In this document: in pieces, positions 53,601 through 61,352 of the stretch
Position numbering within the stretch: the stretch's first letter is position 1
Layout of the letters: each line of letters begins with the position of its first letter
From: Acanthosepion lycidas
Lineage: Eukaryota > Mollusca > Cephalopoda > Sepiida > Sepiidae
Length of the DNA: 64,000 bases
Assembly: GCA_963932145.1 (NCBI GenBank)
Contig: OZ010603.1
Location: forward strand, 82,759,255-82,823,254
Direction of reading: 5' to 3'
The notes under the pieces: generated by a model
Told to the model about the DNA's origin: nothing
Seen by the model: the letters and a program-made list of their open reading frames with translations, nothing else
The model's database searches: none
Translations under genes and position numbers: made by a program

Positions 53601-56600
53601 TATTTCCATTTTTAACTTAGCATTAGGACAGGCCATTAAATCATTTATAATCTGACTAAAAATATTTCATATCCAGATTCATGGAAGAAGAGTAGCATGC
53701 AAATAATTGAGTCTCATCAGTGGGATTTCCGTGAAAAATTTTGTGGACATAAAGTGGGTGATCATTGTCTATTTCTCTATGCTTTGCCATTCATATTTAT
53801 ATTTCCATTCTTTAAGTTAGCATTAGGACAGGCCATTAAATCATTTATAATCTGACTAAAAATATTTCATATCCAGATTCATGGAAGAAGAGTAGCATGC
53901 AAATAATTGAGTCTTATCAGTGGGATTTCCGTGAAAAATTTTGTGGACATAAAGTGGGTGATCACAGTTTTTTTCTCTACTCTTTGCCATTCATATTTAT
54001 ATTTCCATTCTTTAAGTTAGCATTAGGACAGGCCATTAAATCATTTATAATCTGACTAAAAATATTTCATATCCAGATTCATGGAAGAAGAGTAGCATGC
54101 AAATAATTGAGTCTCATCAGTGGGATTTCCGTGAAAAATTTTATGGACATAAAGTGGGTGATCACAGTTTTTTTCTCTACTCTTTGCCATTCATATTTAT
54201 ATTTCCATTCTTTAAGTTGGCATTAGGACAGGCCATTAAATCATTTATAATCTGACTAAAAATATTTCATATCCAGATTCATGGAAGAAGAGTAGCCTGC
54301 AAATAATTGAGTCTCATCAGTGGGATTTCCGTGAAAAATTTAATGGGCATAAAGTGGGTGATCACTGTTTTTTTCTCTACTCTTTGCCATTCATATTTAT
54401 ATTTCCATTCTTTAAGTTAGCATTAGGACAGGCCATTAAATCATTTATAAGCTGATTAAAAATATTTCATATACAGATTCATGGAAGAAGAGTAGCATGC
54501 AAATAATTGAGTCTCATCAGTGGGATTTCCGTGAAAAATTTTATGGACATAAAGTGGGTGATCACTGTTTTTTCCTCTACTCTTTGCCATTCATATTTAT
54601 ATATCCATTCTTTAAGTTAGCATTAGGACAGGCCATTAAATCATTTATAAGCTGATAAAAAATATTTCATATCCAGATTCATGGAAGAAGAGTAGCCTGC
54701 AAATAATTGAGTCTCATCAGTGGGATTTCCGTGAAAAATTTTGCGGACATAAAGTGGGTGATCATTGTCTATTTCTGTAGGCTTTGCCATTCATATTTAT
54801 ATTTCCATTCTTTAAGTTAGCATTATGACAGGCCATTAAATCATATATAATCTGACTAAAAATATTTCATATCCAGATTCATGGAAGAAGAGTCGCCAGC
54901 AAATAATTGAGTCTCATCAGTGGGATTTCCGTGAAAAATTTTATGGACATAAAGTGGGTGATCACTGTTTTTTTCTCTACTCTTTGCCATTCATATTTAT
55001 ATTTTAATTCTTTAAGTTAGCATTAGGACAGGCCATTAAATCATTTATAATCTGACTAAAAATATTTCATATCCAGATTCATGGAAGAAGAGTAGCCTGC
55101 AAATAATTGAGTCTCATCAGTGGGATTTCCGTGAAAAATTTTGCGGACATAAAGTGGGTGATCATTGTCTATTTCTGTAGGCTTTGCCATTCATATTTAT
55201 ATTTCCATTCTTTAAGTTAGCATTAGGACAGTCCATTAAATCATTTATAATCTGACTAAAAATATTTCATATCCAGAGTCATGGAAGAAGAGTAGCCTAC
55301 AAATAATTGAGTCTCATCAGTGGTATTTCCGTGAAAAATTTTATGGACATAAAGTGGGTGATCACTGTTTTTTTCTCTACTCTTTGCCATTCATATTTAT
55401 ATTTTAATTCTTTAAGTTAGCATTAGGACAGGCCATTAAATCATTTATAATCTGACTAAAAATATTTCATATCCAGATTCATGGAAGAAGAGTAGCCTGC
55501 AAATAATTGAGTCTCATCAGTGGGATTTCCGTGAAAAATTTTGTGGACATAAAGTGGGTGATCACTGTTTTTTTCTCTACTCTTTGCCATTCATATTTAT
55601 ATTTCCATTCTTTAAGTTAGCATTAGGACAGGCCATTAAATCATTTATAATCTGACTAAAAATATTTCATATCCAGATTCATGGAAGAAGAGTAGCCTGC
55701 AAATAATTGAGTCTCATCAGTGGGATTTCCGTGAAAAATTTTGCGGACATAAAGTGGGTGATCATTGTCTATTTCTCTAGGCTTTGCCATTCATATTTAT
55801 ATTTCCATTCTTTAAGTTAGCATTATGACAGGCCATTAAATCATATATAATCTGACTAAAAATATTTCATATCCAGATTCATGGAAGAAGAGTCGCCAGC
55901 AAATAATTGAGTCTCATCAGTGGGATTTCCGTGAAAAATCTTATAGACATAAAGTGGGTGATCACTGTTTTTTTCTCTACTCTTTGCCATTCATATTTAT
56001 ATTTCCATTCTTTAAGTTAGCATTAGGACAGGCCATTAAATCATTTATAATCTGACTAAAAATATTTCATATCCAGAGTCATGGAAGAAGAGTAGCATGC
56101 AAATAATTGAGTCTCATCAGTGGTATTTCCGTGAAAAATTTTATGGACATAAAGTGGGTGATCACTGTTTTTTTCTCTACTCTTTGCCATTCATATTTAT
56201 ATTTTAATTCTTTAAGTTAGCATTAGGACAGGCCATTAAATCATTTATAATCTGACTAAAAATATTTCATATCCAGATTCATGGAAGAAGAGTAGCCTGC
56301 AAATAATTGAGTCTCATCAGTGTGATTTCCGTGAAAAATTTTGTGGACATAAAGTGGGTGATCACTGTTTTTTTCTCTACTCTTTGCCATTCATATTTAT
56401 ATTTCAATTCTTTAAGTTAGCATTAGGACAGGCCATTAAATCATTTATAATCTGACTGAAAATATTTCATATCCAGATTCATGAAAGAAGAGTAGCATGC
56501 AAATAATTGAGTCTCATCAGTGGGATTTCCGTTTAAAATTTTATGGAAATAAAGTGGGTGATCACTGTTTTTTTCTCTACTCTTTGCCATTCATATTTAT
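53601..56600 (+). repeat. Satellite family B, diverged right part
   Basis: Family B with growing private mutation: TTGCGGACAT (54,722, 55,142, 55,742), TTTCTGTAGG, GCATTATGACAGG, ATCATATATAATC, GTCGCCAGC (54,892 and 55,892, a five-monomer offset), TATTTTAATTC, CAGAGTCATGG and CAGTGGTATTTCC. A short five-monomer duplication (about 54,700-54,920 and 55,700-55,920) is visible. Confidence 0.88.
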
Positions 56601-57608
56601 ATTTGGATTCTTTAATTTAGCATGACAGAGGCCATTAACTCATTTACAATCTGACTAAAAATATTTTATATCCAGATTCATGGAAGAGGAGACCATGCAA
56701 ATAATTGATTGTCATCAGTGGGATATCCGTGAAAAATTTTATGGAGATGAAGTGGGTGACCACAGTTTATTTCTCTACGCTTTGCCATTCATATTTATAT
56801 TTCCATTTTTAATTTTGCATTTCTACAGGCCATTAACTCATTTATAATCTGCCTAAAAATATTTCATATCCAAATTAATGGAAGAAGAGCAGCATGCAAA
56901 TAATGGAGTCTCATCAGCCGGATTTTAATGAAATATTTTGTGGACATAATGTAGGTTAACACAGTTTATTTCTGTACTCTTTGCCATTCATATTTATATT
57001 TCCATCTTTAATTGAGCATTAGGACATGCTGTTAACTCATTTATAATCTGCCTAAAAATATTTTATATCCACATCCATGGAAGAAGAGCAGGATGCAAAT
57101 AATTGAGTCTCATCAGTCGGATTACAGTGAAAAATTTTGTGGACATAAAGTGGGTGACCACAGTTTATTTCTCTACTCTTTGCTATTCATATTTATATTT
57201 CCATCCTTTAATTTAGCATTAGGACAGGCCATTAACTCATTTATAATCTGCCTAAAAATATTTCATATCCAAATTCATGGAAGAAGAGCAGCATGGAAAT
57301 AATTGAGTCTCATCAGTCGGATTTCAGTGAAAAATTGTGTGGACATAAAGCCGGTGATCACTGTTTTTTCTTTACTCGTTGCCATTCATATTTATATTTC
57401 CATTCTCTAATTTTGCATTAGGACAGGACATTAACTCATTTCTAATCTGCCTAAAAATATTTCATATCCAAATTCATGGAAGAAGAGCAGCATGCAAATA
57501 ATTTAGTCTCATCAGTCGGATTTCAATGAAAGATTTTGTGGACATAAAGTGGGTGATCACTGTATATTTCTCTACTCTTTGCCATTCATATTTATATTTA
57601 CATTCTCC
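56601..57608 (+). repeat. Degenerate right edge of the satellite array
   Basis: The last five monomers are strongly diverged from each other: TTTGGATTC, CATGACAGAGG, GGAGATGAAG, GCATTTCTACAGG, ACATAATGTAGG, TTGAGCATTAGGACATGC, AAAGCCGG. They carry mostly family-A markers (CAGTCGG, CCAAATTC, GAGCAGC, CTGCC) although the neighbouring block is B. Recognisable homology stops at TTTATATTTACATTCTCC, about 57,592-57,608. Relict edge monomers are expected to be old and not homogenised. Confidence 0.9.
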
Positions 57609-57991
57609 AGAATCAGAATCAATTTTGAGTTTAAGCAAGCGAATGAGCCAATTAGAGTAATGTGCCATGCAAATTTAAATTTTTCCCTCTTGTTACAAAT
57701 GCAGGTATCAATTTTTTTGCCTGCTAGCATGCTATTTAACATTCAGTTAGCTGGCCAATAGAATCTTCGTACCTATTCGTGGCAGCCAGCTATAGGCTCT
57801 CACTCTGGCCAGTAGAAATGGCTGAAAACTACATGAAAAGTGCCGTAGAAGCATGAAAAAATTGATTATTTCCACTATCGATGAGAGTTGGGAAATGCAA
57901 AGTCGGTCTTGGCCTTCCTGATAACTTGGAGCATGTGTATGTATATTTTGTTGCAATCGGTCAAAAATTGCGGCTGTGCATTCGTTACTCA

Positions 57992-58030
<39 letters not shown>

Positions 58031-58073
58031 CCTGCCTTTTATAGGTAGAGACTATTGCTCACTAGGCATATGG
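57609..58073. other. Unassigned sequence next to the array
   Basis: About 465 bp between the end of the array and the first LINE remnant. It holds a CA microsatellite (listed separately) and otherwise no coding region, RNA gene or transposon terminus that I recognise. Short open frames here run through the CA repeat and are not credible genes. Confidence 0.6.
57996..58029. repeat. (CA)n microsatellite
   Basis: An uninterrupted run of about 17 CA dinucleotides follows ACGCG and ends at CATCCTG. Confidence 0.97.
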
Positions 58074-58578
58074 CCTATTCTGAACATCCACTGGAGGGAC
58101 TTTGTCATGAATATTGAAGATCACCGGCATTGAGCCCATGCTGATGAAGTCCCAGGTAGGCTTGAATGGACACGTTTTCAGGATGGAGTATCAACGCCTG
58201 CCTAAATGTTTTTGTACGACAAGCTCTTCATTGGCTATCGCGACAGAGGCGCACCAAAGCGGCGGTTCAAAGACTGCCTGAAAAAAATCATTTGATGCCT
58301 GTCACATCAACCATTGCCAATGGTCAGCCCTATCTGAGAACCGTTACGGCTGGCATCTCACCACCAACCATGATGTCTCCTTCTTTGAAAATACCTACAC
58401 GGCTGCTCTCAGAGTCAAGAGGCAGATAAGGAAATACTGCAACGCTCTTACAGCCGCATGTTGTTTATCATCATACACAGGACGCTTTGTATATGTCTTG
58501 GGAATGACATTCCCGAAAAGGAATTGTACTGAACAGAAAACAAATGAATAAATAAATAAATGATGATGATGATGATGA
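58074..58578 (+). pseudogene. Non-LTR retrotransposon (LINE) pol C-terminal remnant
   Basis: Three reading frames, read in order, spell the C-terminal tail of a LINE polymerase (reverse transcriptase polyprotein, downstream of the RT domain). The pieces are ILNIHWRDFVMNIE (from 58,077), then GHVFRMEYQRLPKC (about 58,167-58,208), then LYDKLFIGYRDRGAPKRRF and KDCLKK, then SFDACHINHCQW, with WHLTTNHDVSFFENTY and RVKRQIRKYCNAL to about 58,450. Frame changes fall just after RLPKC and in the A run near 58,280, so it is a dead copy. The GHV-RM, RLPK, KDCLKK and ACHI-W motifs are typical of this tail in invertebrate LINEs; I think RTE- or CR1-like but cannot assign the clade. The copy ends in (TAAA)n and six TGA repeats (58,561-58,578), as RTE-type elements often do. 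It is 5'-truncated. Confidence 0.75.
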
Positions 58579-58867
58579 ATCATAGGGACACGATTGTTAT
58601 GAAATATTTCCTTTATATCGTGAATGCACAATAAACTCTACAGTGATTCGCTGACATATTGCATCAGGAAAGGTTTTCGAGATATTGACAATGTCTTACC
58701 GAACAGACGTCGTATATGTCGCACATCCAGCATTAAACATCATTATTCGTTTACATTTATTTTATTCTTTTTAAACTGGATCTTTCTACTGCGTTGTTTT
58801 GACTGGAAGCGTAAGTAAAACAGAAGGAAAGTCACGTAAGTAAAATAAAAAAACAAAAAAAAAAACA
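58579..58867. other. Unassigned AT-rich sequence
   Basis: This lies between the LINE tail and the hAT-type element. It ends in an A-rich run (about 58,845-58,865). I see no gene, RNA or repeat terminus that I can name. Confidence 0.55.
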
Positions 58868-58875
58868 CTCTAAAA

Positions 58876-59789
58876 CATTGCTTCCCAACCTTTTTCAGAC
58901 AATGGACCATTTTGTTTCTTCAAAAAATTCAAATGGACAACTCCTACTTTTACTTTTAGGCTAATTTTCACACTAAAATGCACAATGAAAAGACAAAGTC
59001 GTCTATTTACATTTAATTATTTATTTTAATAAAGAAGGATAAACACAGGATATCAAAATCAATTTTGATGATATTCAGTCTTAGTCCATTCAGCTAGTGA
59101 CTACCTTGATCTTGGTGTTTCTAACACAAGATATCATAATCAATTTTGATGATGTCAATCAGTCTTAGTCCATTCAGCTAGTGACTACCTTGATCTTGGT
59201 GTTTCTCACCCAAGATATCATAATCAATTTTGATGATGTCATCCAATCTTAGTCTAATAGTTCCTCTTCTGCTGGGACCTGATTTTTATTCTTTTTCTAC
59301 TGAAAACATTCACAAGAGCCGAAAATCCAGATTCCACAATCTTTATGGTAGGTAAAGAAATGATGCTTGCTTCTAAATCTTGAAAAATATTTGGCTGTGA
59401 GTCTTTTATCGATATGTGGGCAAAGACACACCTTCTTTTTCAACTCTTCTTAGTTTCACGTTCTTTTTCAAGTACAGCAACATTCAAGTCATCTCAACAT
59501 TTGCATCTGCTGGCTCACAATTCTTTCTAGTTCCAGTAAATATATATGATAAAAATAATACATATATATATATAAAATGAAATACATATAGCACTGCAAA
59601 ATACCTATGTAATTTCGAAATTTTCAAATATTATGGACAATTGTATAACTGAATTCTTCAAGCTATGAATAATTTAGATACATTTTTTTTAAATGGCTAC
59701 AATTTTTCCTGGCTACAAATTCTCTTTGGACAACTAGAAATGATATGTGGACCACCGGTGGTCCACCTAGATCATGTTGAAAAACACTG
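58876..59789. mobile_element. Non-autonomous hAT-type DNA transposon (about 914 bp)
   Basis: The left end CATTGCTTCCCAACCTTTTT and the right end, read in reverse complement as CAGTGTTTTTCAACATGATC, both resemble the common hAT terminus CAGTG-TTCTCAACCTTTTT. Both ends continue into a related GTGGACCAC or ATGGACCAT motif. The element is bounded by an 8-bp target-site duplication, CTCTAAAA at 58,868-58,875 and TTCTAAAA at 59,790-59,797 (7 of 8 identical); 8 bp is the hAT length. The interior has no transposase frame, so it is a deletion derivative or MITE that depended on a transposase elsewhere. The interior carries a roughly 82-bp direct repeat and short (TA) runs near 59,560. Confidence 0.72.
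59050..59262. repeat. Direct repeat of about 82 bp inside the hAT-type element
   Basis: ATATCA-AATCAATTTTGATGAT followed by CAGTCTTAGTCCATTCAGC and GACTACCTTGATCTTGG starts at about 59,050 and again at 59,131. A third partial start is at 59,215. The spacings are 81 and 84 bp. AATCAATTTTGAT-type sequence in each copy is partly self-complementary. Confidence 0.85.
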
Positions 59790-59819
59790 TTCTAAAATAC
59801 TCTAGGATCAATTGCTGAG

Positions 59820-60280
59820 ACTTTCCGAAGAATAGCACTGCTTTAGCCAAACGATAATCGATAGTGCGCATGTGTGGGCGATCGCGGTATATGCACCTGC
59901 TGTTTCCACAACCTCCCACTTCACGCGCCACTCTAGAGGTGTTGAACTGAATTTAAGCAGTCCGCCAACCCACCCACCTCCCTCTGAAATAATCGACTTG
60001 GAAACATGATTTCAAATGGAGCGCTGACTGACCATTTCGGGCGCATAATACCTTCGCTAATGGCCCGGAGTGTTGCAGTGTCTAACTAGCGAACGTTCGC
60101 CTCACCCTGACGGCAACACTCATTCTTGTCGCGTAGAGCTTGTAATCCGACATACGAACGAGGCGGAGGTGGGGCCGTTGGCATCGTCATCACCTCGAGA
60201 AAAGCCGACAATTACCGTTATCGCTGTGCGGACAGCGTGTTTAGATGGACGACGGCGACTTCGTTTTGGGTGAGATGCAA
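59820..60280. other. CpG-rich segment of unknown function
   Basis: CpG is frequent here (for example GATCGCGG, CACGCGCC, AGCGAACGTTCGCC, TCGCGTAG, CGAACGAGGCGG, GGACGACGGCGACTTCG) while the rest of the window is CpG-poor and AT-rich. Overlapping short open frames of 67 codons lie at 60,070-60,273 and 60,126-60,329. Neither resembles a protein I know. A good splice-donor-like GGGTGAGA lies at about 60,268. It could be the 5' end of a host gene, part of an unrecognised transposon, or a young unmutated insertion. The sequence alone does not decide. Confidence 0.4.
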
Positions 60281-60410
60281 TAAAAGGGACCGAGTAACGA
60301 TATTGAAGGCAAAATTGTTAGGATTATGAAGGAAAAGAATGATGTTGAGAATGACATAAGAGGATCATGTGAGCAACGAAGAAGTTGGAAGGAAAATAGC
60401 TGTGAAAAAA

Positions 60411-60545
60411 AAAGCCATTTTTCGGCAGTTACGCAAATGAGAAGGAACGGTTTAGAAAATCTGACGCACATATGACATGCTGAAGGCAAGAGCGACAGAA
60501 GGAGACAGCAAGTGATCTACCTAAAAACCTTGTGTAAATAAACGG
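60411..60545 (+). pseudogene. Second LINE pol C-terminal remnant
   Basis: From about 60,437 the frame reads MRRNGLENLTHI, a stop, HAEGKSDRRRQQVIYLKTLC, then K, a stop and TAE. This matches the shape of the extreme C terminus of another LINE family, in which RRNGLE-L--TG--EGKR-RGRQR--YL-SLC is followed by a tryptophan. The expected TG and W positions have become stop codons. A frameshifted FFG just upstream (about 60,419) fits the phenylalanine-glycine-histidine before RRNGLE. It is a short dead fragment of a family different from the one at 58,074. No tail or target duplication is visible. Confidence 0.55.
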
Positions 60546-60563
60546 CAGAAATTTATGGATAAA

Positions 60564-60643
60564 TTAGGTTGGTGCAAAAATAATGTCTGTTTTTGACGTA
60601 TTTTTGAACGTCAAAAACCGACATTATTTTTGCACCAACCTAA
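60564..60643. mobile_element. 80-bp mariner foldback MITE, complete copy
   Basis: An almost perfect palindrome: two 35-bp arms (one mismatch, CTG against CGG) around a 10-nt loop, TATTTTTGAA. The ends TTAGGTTGGTGCAAAAATAA and their complement match mariner terminal repeats. The same architecture and total length (80 bp) occur in the human MADE1 family, which has the same first bases. It has no coding capacity, so movement would need a mariner transposase in trans. The right end runs into TG(TA)n. Confidence 0.85.
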
Positions 60644-60644
60644 T

Positions 60645-60654
60645 GTATATATAT

Positions 60655-60688
<34 letters not shown>

Positions 60689-60695
60689 GTATATT
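60645..60695. repeat. (TA)n microsatellite, imperfect
   Basis: TA repeats with single interruptions (AAAT, ATGTAT) directly follow the mariner foldback. Confidence 0.95.
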
Positions 60696-60713
60696 AAAGA
60701 CATAAATAAATAA

Positions 60714-60771
60714 ATTGTGGGTTTTTGACGTATTTTTGAACGTCAAAAACCTACATTGTTTTTGCACCAAC

Positions 60772-60775
<4 letters not shown>
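60714..60775. mobile_element. Left-truncated mariner foldback MITE
   Basis: The hairpin core (GTTTTTGACG, loop TATTTTTGAA, CGTCAAAAAC) and the complete right terminus (TTTTTGCACCAACCTAA) are present. The left terminus is missing, replaced by TTAAAGACATAAATAAATAA. The same left flank accompanies copies at 62,001 and 62,193, so the truncated form was itself copied. The right end abuts (TA)n. Confidence 0.8.

Positions 60776-60823
<48 letters not shown>
60774..60823. repeat. (TA)n microsatellite
   Basis: About 24 TA dinucleotides run between the truncated mariner foldback and the Penelope remnant. The Penelope copy is cut off exactly at this tract. Confidence 0.95.
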
Positions 60824-60826
<3 letters not shown>

Positions 60827-61352
60827 CCTAAGAACCTAAAAGAAATCATAGGTAGTAACCACATTTCAGGGGACAAGGTAATCCGTAATAAACTAAGAAC
60901 AAAAACAACAGGATTTTCCCAACCATGCAACAACAAAAGAAGTTTATGTTGCAACCATGTTGAAAACACGAATTCATTCACTAGCTCAGTCACTAAATCT
61001 ACTTTCAAAATCTACCACGATTCTAACTGTAGAAGTCATAACATAATTTACCTCCTAGAATGCACACTATGCCAGAAACAATATGTAGGAAAATCTGAAT
61101 GGCCCTTTCACTACAGAATTAACAATTATCGTAAACGAATTAAGTCGACTCCCCATGTTACCTGTAGAACAACATTTCCGCCTGGAAAAACACGATTTCA
61201 AAACCCATGCCAAATTCACTATAATTGAGAGAATAGAAAAGTTCAGAGCAGATAACATTAGAAAGATTTTAGAGTCGCATGAAAATAAGTGGATACAACG
61301 TCTAAAAACAAAATATCCAGCTTTGCTAAATCACAAATTTAACAATATATAG
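60824..61352 (+). pseudogene. Penelope-like element C-terminal GIY-YIG endonuclease, frameshifted remnant
   Basis: Read from 60,824 without a stop: RNKLRTKTTGFSQPCNNKR and SLCCNHVENT (a cysteine-rich linker), then TFKIYHDSNCRSHN, then the nuclease core IIYLLECTLCQKQYVG (the GIY...YVG motif) and HYRINNYRKRIKS with the conserved arginine. The frame then breaks at about 61,140-61,155. The +1 frame continues LPVEQHFRLEKHDF, KTHAKFTIIERI, NKWIQRLKTKYPALLNH to a stop at 61,350-61,352. In Penelope-like retroelements this domain follows the reverse transcriptase and nicks target DNA. The RT part is absent: the copy is 5'-truncated at a (TA)n tract. The frameshift makes it inactive. Confidence 0.82.

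Larger units (their letters stand above)
1..57608 (+). repeat. 200-bp satellite DNA array, about 288 tandem monomers
   Basis: The same 200-bp sequence repeats head to tail from base 1 to about 57,608. Length is tightly conserved: unit position 1 falls at 121 on the left and 57,093 on the right, a net drift of only 28 bp over about 285 copies. The family-A monomer counts to about 32% G+C. Each monomer carries the octamer ATGCAAAT at positions 1-8 (or CTGCAAAT in many B copies), the palindrome GTGATCAC at 62-69, and AT-rich stretches around 96-115 and 160-178 that look almost invariant by eye. The monomer resembles no transposon or gene that I recognise. The homogeneity, lack of insertions and higher-order structure fit a centromeric or pericentromeric satellite. 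The cytological location cannot be seen from sequence. Confidence 0.98.

Noticed and set aside
121-57302. Dozens of 67-84 residue open frames on the plus strand, all starting like MQIIESHQ
   Set aside because: The repeat period of 200 is not a multiple of three, so successive frames rotate. Start and stop codons overlap in the same ATGCAAATAA of each unit. Changes do not favour synonymous sites by eye, and many B units lose the start. These are by-products of the satellite.
1-57608. Possible hammerhead ribozyme in the satellite: CTGATGAGACTC on the minus strand of each unit (plus-strand positions 13-24)
   Set aside because: The CTGATGA core is there in nearly all units, and satellite hammerheads are known. 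However, no stem II followed by GAAA can be drawn: the only downstream GAAA (in TATGAAATA) has no pairing partner, and no suitable cleavage triplet with stems I and III is visible.
1-57608. CRISPR-like array
   Set aside because: There are no short repeats with unique spacers. The entire 200-bp unit is repeated, and the DNA is eukaryotic in character.
57747-58133. Open frames through the CA microsatellite on both strands
   Set aside because: Much of the predicted protein is a CV or HT dipeptide run from the CA repeat; there is no recognisable domain.
58166-58631. Open frames of 87 and 78 codons overlapping the LINE remnant
   Set aside because: The 87-codon plus frame matches the LINE tail only in part before a frame change, and the minus frame is antisense to it. 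The real coding relic is the three-frame pseudogene.
60070-60489. Small protein genes at the CpG-rich segment
   Set aside because: Overlapping short frames on both strands have no similarity to any family I know and no support beyond lack of stops, so I left them inside the CpG-rich feature.
60823-61352. Host GIY-YIG nuclease gene
   Set aside because: The cysteine-rich linker before the nuclease, the C-terminal HF-LEKHDF and W---LKT-YP-GLN-like tail, the truncation and the hammerhead-like motif downstream all fit a Penelope-like element better than a cellular gene.
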